From the NCBI GenBank assembly GCA_937862735.1, contig CALMDH010000207.1:1-17466 (forward strand): 17,466 bases of DNA, written 5' to 3'. The notes under the pieces are model-generated. The model was not told the DNA's origin, did no database searches, and saw only the letters and a program-made list of their open reading frames with translations. The translations under genes were made by a program, and so were the position numbers. Below, piece after piece: positions 8,801-16,114 of the stretch. Position 1 is the stretch's first letter; every line of letters begins with the position of its first letter. Source of the stretch: M0108 sp937862735. GTDB lineage: Bacteria > Pseudomonadota > Gammaproteobacteria > Chromatiales > Chromatiaceae.

Positions 8801-8845
8801 GGCCATTAGCAGGGGTATACTCCAGTGAGAAAGGTGCCTCATCAT
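5828..8845 (-). CDS. bcsC: Cellulose export protein BcsC (TPR scaffold and outer-membrane barrel)
   Basis: BcsC carries the glucan through the periplasm and across the outer membrane. From the ATG at 8845 there is a signal peptide (MMRHLSHWSIPLLMAMG, then a cleavage region near residues 24-26). A long helical region of TPR repeats follows (about 30-620), with units such as ALPLFTRALELDPDN, WYRRALRKDPTN and AQGYLEEARSLNPGD. From about residue 630 to the end is the BcsC C-terminal barrel domain, rich in alternating aromatic and hydrophobic strands and ending in Phe as outer-membrane proteins do. At 1005 residues it is shorter than E. coli BcsC (1157), apparently through fewer TPRs. An earlier in-frame start at 8929 would overlap bcsZ by 71 bases and put 28 residues before the signal peptide, so it is unlikely. 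A second ATG at 8842 is equally usable. The gene begins 13 bases after bcsZ and ends 2 bases before bcsE. Confidence 0.95.
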   Translation of the reverse strand: MMRHLSHWSIPLLMAMGLVMGTGTPLADEGADFLLSKARLWQSRHRPADARQALDQLQLSYPDHAGGLAERIRLEIAEGQIAQAQAFLARLRTHHPDYPQLKALTTLVTLTASDPDQLRRARMAYKSWETDRGQERLNLALQSYQELFPDGPPPGELAWEYWFLIMQVPERKSEALDQLRQIAEQDPDNTAFQLAWADLESRQPDGAPQALSRVRRLANNPAQQKAARLTWRNILLRLERHPDNAPLLEEYLLLEPGDSALQELLGVMRGQPEVTEEVPVVLSPEQDGARRMGEEGIALMRRSRHGDALPLFTRALELDPDNSEKWHALIKAARYWSLLQQTDQAISANKLTLAERKVTEAMRLDPEEAQGLAIMGQIAAKRKDIPGAEKWYRRALRKDPTNYSALNGLLTLMLESDQHERLLAALKALTPPQRRTLGTRAQALRAEMLQSTAKAMLQAGRLDEAQGYLEEARSLNPGDPWIGYRLARLLAERGQVARGRELLEAGQAKYPRNVDWRYALALYLSAEDEKRLAIATLESIPAASRTPGMKELHQRLSLELLIVEGLDLARAGDQDQARERLQQATRQAGDVEELQKQVRKGWQTVDGIIRGDTPAGGDSQDTPPGNAVLALDILTRNATPGKSAVEAIGVLAEGQVPLGPGGRLFIRAEELSFDAGSLDLDDPGEAETFGTLLLCGQWGNCPQGSLDQSATGLTLALGYQIPQLRFDLGTTPIGMEVQNLVGGLRWDGDVGPFSYGLTASRRPLTSSLLTFGGTRDPGTGEVWGGILANGLRLNLSRDQGGTYGFWSNLSWHALTGDNVPTNDRKILMGGIYGRVINEPDRELSLGINASYWSFERNLGEFTFGHGGYYSPQSYASLSFPVTWEARTKRWAYILRAGISFSWSRLDDAPYYPGHPDLQADAERLEPDTGVDPWYEGGSSHSTGYGIRGAFEYQITPNLFVGGSIGIDRSPFYEPNRGMLYLRYDFEAYGKPLARLPQTLTPYGDF

Positions 8846-8858
8846 TGGAAGCGAGAGG

Positions 8859-9989
8859 TTAAGGGGACTGGCAGGTGACGGCCGAGGGAAGACGCAAAGA
8901 ACCGTCGGATTGAAACCAATAACGCTCATCCCGCCAGCCTTCAGCGAACAATCTCAGCGCCTGGCTGTAGTATTCCGCCTGCGCCGCGGGGTGGCGGGCC
9001 TGCACCCGTAACCACTGGAGGGTGGCAAGCTCGCTGGCCCCCGCGGCTTGAAGGAACGGGGCCAGGGCGGCGGAGAAGCCCCAGGGCCCCGTGCCTTCGG
9101 CGGTACCCTGACGGCTGTCGACAGTCAGCGGCGGGGTGCCTTGGCGCGCGACGAGGGTGACCATGGGTGCAAGGTGTTTGAGGATTTCCGACTGAAAGGG
9201 GTCTTCAGCCGCAAGCAGACCGGCCCAGAGATAGACGCGGATGGCATCGAAGCTGCCTTTAGCATGGCTGGACTCGTCTGGCAGAAAACCCACGAGGCTG
9301 CGATAGGCTACCCAGTCAGGTACCAGGCCACGGGGCGAGGAGTCCAACAGCAACTGGCGCGCACTGGTCAATAACTGTCGCCACCCGGCTCCTGGATAAA
9401 GATCATCCAGGCGGCGTAATAATTGGATGGGCACATAACTTGGATTCAGCCGCCAATTATCCGGCTCGGGAGCGAAGCCCTTGGGCGCCGGGAGCAGGGT
9501 AAGCCCCAATCCTGGTAGATCCACGGTCTCTTCCCGGAGGATGCGTGCCGCCAACAGGGCTGCTAGGGCCTTAAACCGTTGGATTTGCCAGCGCTCACCG
9601 GCTTCCGCCAGGCTATAGGCAAGCCAAAGATCGGCGTCTGAGGCCGGATTATGATCCAGCACTGTCCATGCGCCGTCATCGGTCTCACCCCACTGCCATG
9701 CGGGTAGATGAGCGGTCAGGTCTCCCTGGGCCAGGTTGCTTTCCGTCCATTGCAGGAGGCGGGCAAAGGCTTCCCTGTCATCAGCCACCAGGGCGAAAAA
9801 GAGGGCGTAGGCCTGTCCCTCGGACGTGCTCTGTTGCCGTGGCGTGCTCAGGTCGATCACGCGCCCATCTCGACTCAGGAAGGTGGTTTTGAAATCTTCC
9901 CAAGCGGGCCAGGCGAGGCATGCCGTGGTATCCGCTGCCAGTGCCGGGGTAAGAAGCCCCCAGAGAAGTAGGGCGGACGATAAGTGCAT
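8859..9989 (-). CDS. bcsZ: Periplasmic endo-1,4-beta-glucanase BcsZ (GH8)
   Basis: BcsZ is the family 8 cellulase of cellulose operons; it cuts beta-1,4-glucan in the periplasm and modulates the amount and length of polymer. The 376 residues start with a signal peptide (MHLSSALLLWGLLTPALA, cleavage after ALA). Motifs: STSEGQAYAL with Glu57, the likely catalytic acid; NPASDADLW (114-122); NPSYVP (182-187); and SFDAIRVYLWAGL with Asp248, the counterpart of E. coli Asp243. A good Shine-Dalgarno sequence (AGGGG at 9995-9999, 5 bases before the ATG) supports this start. It lies 113 bases after bcsB, the largest gap in the operon, and 13 bases before bcsC. Confidence 0.95.
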   Translation of the reverse strand: MHLSSALLLWGLLTPALAADTTACLAWPAWEDFKTTFLSRDGRVIDLSTPRQQSTSEGQAYALFFALVADDREAFARLLQWTESNLAQGDLTAHLPAWQWGETDDGAWTVLDHNPASDADLWLAYSLAEAGERWQIQRFKALAALLAARILREETVDLPGLGLTLLPAPKGFAPEPDNWRLNPSYVPIQLLRRLDDLYPGAGWRQLLTSARQLLLDSSPRGLVPDWVAYRSLVGFLPDESSHAKGSFDAIRVYLWAGLLAAEDPFQSEILKHLAPMVTLVARQGTPPLTVDSRQGTAEGTGPWGFSAALAPFLQAAGASELATLQWLRVQARHPAAQAEYYSQALRLFAEGWRDERYWFQSDGSLRLPSAVTCQSP

Positions 9990-10102
9990 CTATACCCCTA
10001 ATCTGTTGCTTGTATTTTCTTACGTCAGGGTCGGTAGGTTTAGCGTGAAGGTCACGGTAAAGACTTTCATTTTCAGGGGTGTGGCGCGCCCCCTCATGAC
10101 AG
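9990..10102. other. Intergenic gap between bcsB and bcsZ
   Basis: The largest spacer inside the operon, 113 bases. Apart from the bcsZ Shine-Dalgarno sequence at 9995-9999 I see only a weak GGGG...CCCC pairing near 10077-10093. It has no T-run, so it does not look like a terminator. An internal promoter for bcsZ onwards is possible but not recognisable. Confidence 0.4.
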
Positions 10103-12400
10103 TTAGTTTGGTTCTCCCCGGTGACGAAGTCGCTTAGCCGCTACCGCCCTCAAGGTTCGCCACAAGACGATTGCGAAGAGCACGGAGACCAGAACCGAGA
10201 TGGAAGCCAACAGCAAGGCTGAGTTGGAAAGGTGGAACCAGATGAAGTCTAGAATACTCAGCTCGCCCACATAATAGGTTTCACCGACAAGGGTGGATTC
10301 CACGGCCCCGCCCCGCGCGAATACGATGCTACCTCGCATCTGGCTGACCAGGCTGGAATTGTCCAGGGCATCCAGGATTTGTGTCATGGACGATGGGTCG
10401 GTCGCGGTCACGGCCACGACGCTTCGTCCCTGCTGCAAGGGAGAGGCAAAGCCGATCAAGGCCGCGATCGGGCCCGTATCCTCGAAGCCGACGCGGGCGG
10501 CAAGGTCGGGTTGTGGCGCCTTGCCAAGACTAAGGGTTTGATACCAGAACTCCAGGTTATGGACCGGTTGGCCAACATAGCCATGATTGGCGGCAATTAG
10601 GCTTGGAAGGCGTTCCGCCCAGCGTTGCAGCAGCGGTTGTTGAGGTATTGACCCGATCAGCAACAGGTTCGATGGGGGAACCTTATCTATGTCGCTGGCG
10701 GGAGCGATGCGCAAACGGGTGGCGGGATAGCCGGTTGAGGCGCCCATGCGTCCCAGCAGGGTGAAGAGGACTTCCAAATCGGTCGGGGTCAGGCTGTCCG
10801 GCAGGATGGCCGTGGTGTCAGCCAGATCCGCGAGTATGGTGAAAGGGTAGCCACTGTTGGCGAAAAAGGCCAGGTTAGGCATCAGGGTATAGTGGGGAAA
10901 ACCGGAAAAATCGATCTCGGAATCCGGATCAATCGCGGCATAGATATTGTCGTTCAGGATATCCCCGCAGTATTTATCCCTAGTAAAGTCGAAAGAAAAG
11001 CGGAACTGGAGTTGGTTCGAGCTACCAATCCTAAAGGCTGGAATGAAAAAGTGATTGATCTGGTCAAAAAAATCACCGCTGTCCAGCGGCATCTTGAGCA
11101 AGGCGTTGCTGCTACTATTTTCCGACAGCTCCAGATTGTAACCTTTGATGAATTCATCGTTGATGCCAATGGTGAGGCGGGAATTGTCCGGACGGGTCGG
11201 GGGAGTGTAATTATATTTCAGATTGATGGGAATACCCTTGCTGCGCCAGAGAAAGAGATCAGCGGGAACGCGCAGATTGATCCGGATAAAATCGGGTTGG
11301 TGCCCCCTGACCTCCAGCATCCGGGTTCTTTCGACCAATTCACCAAACCGCATGGGTCGGTCAAGTTTCACCCAACGGGGGGCATCGTAAGGTTGCCGAG
11401 GTTGATCTAGGCTAGCCTCGATCACGGTCACGCGAGGACCCGCGAGCGCTGCCTTGCCCAGTATCAGGGCATCGACGGCCTGCTGTAGTTCATCATCGTT
11501 ACGGCCAAGAATCGCCAGGAGTTGGGATGTGTCGTTGGGGTGGCTCAGGACGGCAAGGGTTGGCCCCTCGATTGGAGACTCATCTAGGAGTGGGCGTAGA
11601 TAGTCCGGAACATGATCTGAATGGGCAAAAATGATCGCGTTTGCCTGGGGAAGTTCGTTAAACAGGACCGGGAATCTGGCGCCACGCCAATCCGCGATCA
11701 GGCCAAACCAGGACGCGAGGGTTCCCGCGGCTCGGATAATCCCGCTGGAAGGTACATCAGCAAAGACAAAAGGCAAGGTGAGTCTGGATTGATCCGTACG
11801 GTAAAAGAATGGCTCGGGAAAAGTTTTCAGGTCATCGACGACGTTGAGACGCCGAATCCTGAAATCGAGCTCACTGGTCAGGCCGATATCCGCCCAAATG
11901 CTGGAGTGTAGTGGGTCCTCGCATTCTTCGGTGTAGTGGCCGATGAGTTGAAAGCGTAGTTGATTGAAATCAGTTAGAAAACGGGGGTCGAGATCAAGGG
12001 TGAGCGAATGGGGCTGACCCGCCTGCTCCTTGGGTAGAGGGAGAACAGCTACTACCTCATCATTGAGGTAGACCTTGAGATGTGAAAGTCCGGGGAGTAG
12101 GGAAGGGGAATAGGTCATATCCAGTTTCAGACGCAGACCGACGACCAATTCATCGCCGCGACTGCCGAAGGTAATGGTGGCGCTGTCCCGGCCACCTCGA
12201 AGTTCCAAAGGACTACTCCAGCCCAAGTCGCGAAAGCTTATGCGCCGTTCTTTCAGATCAGTAGCGAATTCTTGGTCATTGGCCCTGGGTTCGGCCACAA
12301 AGGTAAGGGAAGTCGTGCGGTTGTCCTCGGCACTGTAAGAGGTGGTGCTGGCCAGCACCAGAATCAGGAATAAGAAATGGGCAAGCCAACGCCTAATCAC
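10103..12400 (-). CDS. bcsB: Cellulose synthase periplasmic subunit BcsB
   Basis: BcsB is the membrane-anchored periplasmic partner of BcsA; its carbohydrate-binding and flavodoxin-like domains guide the nascent glucan, and its C-terminal helix is needed for synthase activity. I prefer the GTG at 12400. It forms a GTGA overlap with the bcsA stop and has GGAAGGA eight bases upstream, and it gives a clean signal peptide (IRRWLAHFLFLILVLASTTS, then YSA). The next upstream in-frame GTG is at 12421 and adds seven residues. The protein is 765 residues (E. coli 779). A membrane helix near the end (about 725-748, SALLLASISVLVSVLFAIVLW) is followed by a short basic tail. It sits directly after bcsA, as in nearly all bcs operons. 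GC content is visibly lower than in bcsC. Confidence 0.95.
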   Translation of the reverse strand: MIRRWLAHFLFLILVLASTTSYSAEDNRTTSLTFVAEPRANDQEFATDLKERRISFRDLGWSSPLELRGGRDSATITFGSRGDELVVGLRLKLDMTYSPSLLPGLSHLKVYLNDEVVAVLPLPKEQAGQPHSLTLDLDPRFLTDFNQLRFQLIGHYTEECEDPLHSSIWADIGLTSELDFRIRRLNVVDDLKTFPEPFFYRTDQSRLTLPFVFADVPSSGIIRAAGTLASWFGLIADWRGARFPVLFNELPQANAIIFAHSDHVPDYLRPLLDESPIEGPTLAVLSHPNDTSQLLAILGRNDDELQQAVDALILGKAALAGPRVTVIEASLDQPRQPYDAPRWVKLDRPMRFGELVERTRMLEVRGHQPDFIRINLRVPADLFLWRSKGIPINLKYNYTPPTRPDNSRLTIGINDEFIKGYNLELSENSSSNALLKMPLDSGDFFDQINHFFIPAFRIGSSNQLQFRFSFDFTRDKYCGDILNDNIYAAIDPDSEIDFSGFPHYTLMPNLAFFANSGYPFTILADLADTTAILPDSLTPTDLEVLFTLLGRMGASTGYPATRLRIAPASDIDKVPPSNLLLIGSIPQQPLLQRWAERLPSLIAANHGYVGQPVHNLEFWYQTLSLGKAPQPDLAARVGFEDTGPIAALIGFASPLQQGRSVVAVTATDPSSMTQILDALDNSSLVSQMRGSIVFARGGAVESTLVGETYYVGELSILDFIWFHLSNSALLLASISVLVSVLFAIVLWRTLRAVAAKRLRHRGEPN
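12052..12071. repeat. Perfect 8-base inverted repeat inside bcsB
   Basis: CTACCTCA and TGAGGTAG are separated by TCAT, an 8-bp stem with a 4-base loop. It lies within codons for the LNDEVVA stretch near residue 113 of BcsB. It may be coincidence; no T-run follows on either strand, so it is not a terminator. Confidence 0.5.
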
Positions 12401-14940
12401 GGGGTTAATCCTTCCGTCCACCAGGACGGGTTATGTGGTAACCAATCGTTAAGTCTGTCCAACCAACGCCGCCGAGGCTGGAGTCTAGAGTATGGGACCG
12501 ATGAATGGAGCAGGCGCTGATAACCTTGTATGCCCAGGGCAAAAATCTCGCGAAGATTAACCACCAATTGGTCATTCTTCTCCGATCGTCCCCAGTGTGA
12601 CCAGGTGTCTGCCCGGGAAAAGATGCACTGCATCAGGGTCTTTTCCTGAGCGAGCGGCATAGCCGCCCACTGCAATTTAAGTATCGTTGGATGATGGATA
12701 ATCACGCGGGCTGGAAAGCTGAATTCCTGTAGCCCTAGGGGGAGGTTGACTTTTATATGATCGCCAGGGGCCAATTGTAACGATTCTGTGATCCGCAAGG
12801 CGATCCCCCCTTCGGAATAATCCAGGGTCCGACAACAAAAGAGGCGTCCGTCAGGGAGCGAGATAGATGCTTCCAAGTCGATCTTCACTCGGTGAGACTT
12901 TCTCACCTGTCGTATTTCGCCGGCGACACCTAACGCCACCCCCAGAACAAGGAGGTTATAGAAAACCCAGGCCAGGTTTAGCCAGACGGTAGCAATTTCC
13001 TCCGGATTCCCCCAGATAAGGCGATAAATGCCAAAAGATATTCCGAGCAGATTCAATCCGATCAGCCAAAGATAAGGACGGGATATATCCCAGTCAAAGT
13101 AATTCCGCTCAATCAAGCCGCCTTTACTGGTGACATTGAAACGGCCTTTATGTGGCGCAACCAGAGCGACAAAGGCCGGACGGGCAATATACCAGGCCAG
13201 TACGGTTTCGTAGACTTCGGCCCAAAAAGAGTATCGATGGTGGCCTTGAATGCGTGAATTGGTGAGGTTGGTATGAATAATATGTGGTAAGGCATACAAC
13301 AGAATGCCTAAGGCGCTAGCATAGATACTGTAGGCATTAAAGACCAGGTATGCCAAGGGGATCGTCAAATAAATCAGGCGCGGCAACCCGCTGAAAAAGT
13401 GCAGCATAGCGTTACCGTAACAAAGTCGCTGCGGCCAGGACAGTCCAGGTCCCAAAAAGGGATTGTCGATGCGGAAAATTTGTGCCATGCCGCGTGCCCA
13501 GCGTATGCGCTGACCTACATGGCCGGCCAGGTTCTCCGTGGCGAGGCCGGCCGCCTGTGGAAAGCGGATATAGGCGGAATCGAAACCCAGACGATGGAGA
13601 CGTAGCGAGGTGTGGGCATCCTCGGTCACCGTTTCAGTAGCGATACCACCAATCGACTGCAAAGGCCCCCGGCGCATGATGGCGCATGAACCGCAAAAAA
13701 ATGCGGCATTCCAGAGATCATTGCCATCCTGAACTACACCGTAGAACAATTCCCCTTCGTTGGGTACTCGCTGGAAAGTTCCCAGGTTGTGCTCAAAAGG
13801 ATCTGGCGAAAAGAAGTAATGGGGTGTCTGGACCAATGCCAGCTTGGGGTTATCCAGAAATAAACCCATGCTGGTTTGCAGGAATGACCGGGTCGGACGG
13901 TGGTCGCAGTCGAAGATCGCGATATATTCGCCCTTAGTCAGGGAAAGGGCGTTATTTAGATTGCCGGCCTTGGCGTGGCGATTGTCATTCCGGATGATGT
14001 AACCGATTCCCAGGGATTCGGCCACACTTCTGAATTCTTCTCTACGGCCATCATCAAGCAGATAGATATTCAGTCGATCTCGTGGCCAATCCATCCCCAT
14101 GGCGGCCATGATGGTTGGTTTCACAACCGGTAGGGGTTCGTTGTAAGTCGGGATATACACGTCCACTGTCGGCCATAGCGATAGATCCACGGGTAGTTTT
14201 TGGGGTTTGCGGTGGAGGGGCCAAGCTACCTGGAAGTAGCCTAATATCAAGATTAGAAAGGCATAGAGTTCAGCGAATAGCAGTAGCAGACCGGCGGTGA
14301 TATCCATCCCGCTGCTCCAGTCTAGGGTGGTGGTCATGCGCCACCAAAAATAGCGGCATGATATTGTTAATGACAGCACGATCATGATCAGGGTAATGAC
14401 ATCCCCTGGGATTCGCCTCAACCAGGTGGCGAGTCCCCACAGGAGAACAACATAAAGAAGTTGGGCTCCCAGATCGAAGGGTGTGGTGATTACGATGAAT
14501 GCCAGTACGCCGCTCAAAAGGTAAGCTGAATAGCGAAGCAGGGGGTAACCCAGGATATTATGGGAGCTTGCTGATTCCAGTTCCCTCGTGATGGGCTGGA
14601 ATAGGGGTTCTAATCGCTTTTGGGTGGCCAGGAGCCAACGCCATGAGCGACGATAAAATTGGTTGAGGATCCGGATGGTGCGGAGGGGAAGGGAGGGATG
14701 GCGATTCTGGGGAGGGATTACCAGCGACAACCACAAAAGCTGAATCAGAAAACGCGGGACATCCAGTAGGCGAAATCGATGGAAATCAATATGCGGGAAG
14801 CTGAAGGCGAACCATTCCGGCCAATCCCGTGCTCCTGATTGGATCGGGGGGGCATGGAACAAGAGCCGCGACCATTGTGCGCGGATGGGCAAATCTGGAT
14901 TTAGACCAAGGGCCGCATGCAGTGTTGCCGATCTTTTCAT
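12397..14940 (-). CDS. bcsA: Cellulose synthase catalytic subunit BcsA
   Basis: BcsA is the inner-membrane family 2 glycosyltransferase that adds glucose from UDP-glucose to a beta-1,4-glucan and extrudes it, when c-di-GMP binds its PilZ domain. In 847-residue numbering: an N-terminal region before the first helices (about 137-175 and 180-240); the GT-A domain with DVYIPTYNE (260-268), LLDDG (Asp296-Asp297), FDCDH (Asp344, Asp346) and the catalytic base in VTEDAH (Asp441); QRIRW (477-481), which holds the acceptor end; the gating loop FNVTSKGG (601-608); then the PilZ c-di-GMP site RKSHR (680-684) and LDYSEGG (707-712). The sequence follows E. coli BcsA (872 residues) closely along its length. 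The ATG at 14940 forms an ATGA overlap with the preceding stop. An alternative start at 15000 would add 20 residues and overlap the upstream gene by 64 bases. GC content is low for this window (about 43% in 13021-13140). Confidence 0.97.
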   Translation of the reverse strand: MKRSATLHAALGLNPDLPIRAQWSRLLFHAPPIQSGARDWPEWFAFSFPHIDFHRFRLLDVPRFLIQLLWLSLVIPPQNRHPSLPLRTIRILNQFYRRSWRWLLATQKRLEPLFQPITRELESASSHNILGYPLLRYSAYLLSGVLAFIVITTPFDLGAQLLYVVLLWGLATWLRRIPGDVITLIMIVLSLTISCRYFWWRMTTTLDWSSGMDITAGLLLLFAELYAFLILILGYFQVAWPLHRKPQKLPVDLSLWPTVDVYIPTYNEPLPVVKPTIMAAMGMDWPRDRLNIYLLDDGRREEFRSVAESLGIGYIIRNDNRHAKAGNLNNALSLTKGEYIAIFDCDHRPTRSFLQTSMGLFLDNPKLALVQTPHYFFSPDPFEHNLGTFQRVPNEGELFYGVVQDGNDLWNAAFFCGSCAIMRRGPLQSIGGIATETVTEDAHTSLRLHRLGFDSAYIRFPQAAGLATENLAGHVGQRIRWARGMAQIFRIDNPFLGPGLSWPQRLCYGNAMLHFFSGLPRLIYLTIPLAYLVFNAYSIYASALGILLYALPHIIHTNLTNSRIQGHHRYSFWAEVYETVLAWYIARPAFVALVAPHKGRFNVTSKGGLIERNYFDWDISRPYLWLIGLNLLGISFGIYRLIWGNPEEIATVWLNLAWVFYNLLVLGVALGVAGEIRQVRKSHRVKIDLEASISLPDGRLFCCRTLDYSEGGIALRITESLQLAPGDHIKVNLPLGLQEFSFPARVIIHHPTILKLQWAAMPLAQEKTLMQCIFSRADTWSHWGRSEKNDQLVVNLREIFALGIQGYQRLLHSSVPYSRLQPRRRWLDRLNDWLPHNPSWWTEGLTP
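12409..12415 (-). promoter_or_regulatory. Ribosome binding site that decides the bcsB start
   Basis: GGAAGGA on the minus strand lies 8 bases before the GTG at 12400. It overlaps the last codons of bcsA, and the GTG itself overlaps the bcsA stop codon (GTGA). This points to coupled translation and to the shorter BcsB. Confidence 0.7.
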
Positions 14941-15953
14941 GCCGATCGGATCTCTGGATTGTCTTGCTGTGGGACGGGATTCATCCGCGCCGTTAACCAA
15001 ATCCGCAGCAGGGTGAAGTCGTGTGCAGCTTGGCTATGAGGGCAATAGTCGAATAGGGTTTTCTGAGTGGCAAGGGCCTCCCGGATAAATTCGTCCTCAT
15101 GGACTGGTATCGGGGAAAGACGGGATTGTAGGCGGGAGGTTTGCAGATTGTTGCGGACATCCCGATCAAGTTGGCGAGAAGGCAGGAAACCATCGAGTAC
15201 GAAGAAGATCTGTCGTTCATTTACGCCGAGTCGGAGCAGATCACTCAGTAAGGAAGGGATCGAGGTCAGACTCAAGGGGTCAGGTTCCAGCACGACGAGA
15301 ATTGTTTGCGCTAACCGAATACCCTCCTGGAATAAGCTATAAGGATGCCTGGGACAATTACAAATCACTCTGAAGTTGTTCGGCACCTCCAACCTGGAAA
15401 TATCCTCCGCCAACCAGCCTGGACGTTCAACGAGGCTGGCGGCAAACCGATCGATGGCCGGACCTGCCTCACCAAAGGGCAGAAAGTCCCCTCCCATCGC
15501 ACCGCGGTATATGGCCTCATACCAGGGATCCCCTGACAGCCATTGGGGTGCCAGACCAGCAGTATCTGCTTTATCCATTCCCAGATAGAGCCTCAGCGTG
15601 TTGGTAGGGCATAGATCTACCGCCAGTAATGGCCAGCCTTCCTGATGGAATCCCGCGGTAAGATGCGCGGTGACCGAGGTTGGATCAATACCGCCATGCG
15701 ATCCAACCACTGTCAGCCCTGAGTTAGATCGGTTGGCGTCATTGGCGGTCGGAACCTGCGGAGGGAGGGGGAAGGGCTGATCCCAGGCACCCGACATTAA
15801 TGGCCAGTTGGATTGAGCCGCGGCCTCGTGGACTTGAATCTCGTGATAGTCATCCAACTCACGCGACCATTGCCGATAAAGTTGTTCGATGTCTTTGGCG
15901 GTTACTGGCAGCATGTATATTGGTTCCAATAACCCCAGCTCAGATTTACTCAT
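14937..15953 (-). CDS. bcsQ: BcsR-like/BcsQ-like fusion protein, MinD-type fold with degenerate nucleotide site
   Basis: In E. coli, BcsR (62 residues) and BcsQ (250 residues, MinD/ParA-like) are separate proteins that form a complex essential for cellulose secretion. This single 338-residue protein appears to contain both. Residues 19-59 (AKDIEQLYRQ, LDDYHEIQ, NWPLMSGAWDQ) resemble the BcsR core (QNDIVALKQ, DIDYADIS, RWPLLAEFAQQ). A Pro-rich linker (about 60-76) leads to a BcsQ-like domain with LLAVDLCPTNTLRLYLG (109-125), DFLPFGEAG (156-164) and VLEPDP (221-226). The usual P-loop is degraded: the E. coli RGGVGTTT segment reads HGGIDPTS (86-93), and the Walker B Asp is replaced by Asn (VICNCPR, 196-202). 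It probably acts as a structural partner of BcsA/BcsE rather than an ATPase. The ATG at 15953 has a weak ribosome site; an ATG at 15917 (Met14) is possible. It is the first gene of the operon and its stop overlaps the bcsA start. Confidence 0.85.
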   Translation of the reverse strand: MSKSELGLLEPIYMLPVTAKDIEQLYRQWSRELDDYHEIQVHEAAAQSNWPLMSGAWDQPFPLPPQVPTANDANRSNSGLTVVGSHGGIDPTSVTAHLTAGFHQEGWPLLAVDLCPTNTLRLYLGMDKADTAGLAPQWLSGDPWYEAIYRGAMGGDFLPFGEAGPAIDRFAASLVERPGWLAEDISRLEVPNNFRVICNCPRHPYSLFQEGIRLAQTILVVLEPDPLSLTSIPSLLSDLLRLGVNERQIFFVLDGFLPSRQLDRDVRNNLQTSRLQSRLSPIPVHEDEFIREALATQKTLFDYCPHSQAAHDFTLLRIWLTARMNPVPQQDNPEIRSA

Positions 15954-16114
15954 CAGCTGTCAATGGATCGTAAGTCATTCAGAAAAAGTTCTTCATACTA
16001 AAAAACCCAGGTGATAGCGCGTACCGACTTGGTCAAGGATCTCGGTGACCTCCGCTTCGAGCGTCGCGGCATTGCGATGTTTAGCGGCCATCCAGGTATG
16101 GTTGTGCCCCAGGT
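15954..16114. other. Intergenic region upstream of the bcs operon
   Basis: These 161 bases lie between the glxR stop and the first bcs ATG, so a promoter for the operon would be expected here unless it is read from glxR. The part nearest the operon is AT-rich (a run of six T on the minus strand, 15999-16004). I could not find a convincing -35/-10 pair at a proper spacing. The upstream two thirds hold a coding-like fragment, annotated separately. Confidence 0.5.
15993..16091 (-). other. Short coding-like fragment, possible gene remnant (32 codons)
   Basis: An ATG at 16091 opens 32 codons to a TGA at 15993. The same frame is open back to 16121, overlapping the end of glxR in another frame. The peptide (MAAKHRNAATLEAEVTEILD, then QVGTRYHLGFLV) has ordinary amino-acid composition and reads like the end of a real protein, but I do not recognise the family. 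No Shine-Dalgarno sequence precedes the ATG. It may be a remnant of a lost neighbour, a tiny gene, or chance. Confidence 0.3.

Noticed and set aside
10077..10093. GGGG...CCCC pairing after bcsB, possible terminator within the operon
   Set aside because: The stem is only four bases and no T-run follows; the operon context argues against a stop here.
14941..15000. N-terminal extension of BcsA from an ATG at 15000
   Set aside because: The ATG at 14940 forms an ATGA overlap with the upstream stop, a typical coupled start, and the extra 20 residues do not resemble BcsA.
15958..15963. Perfect TTGACA on the minus strand just before the first bcs ATG
   Set aside because: A matching -10 would fall inside the coding region, and none is seen at 16-18 bases; a transcript from it would begin after the chosen start codon.
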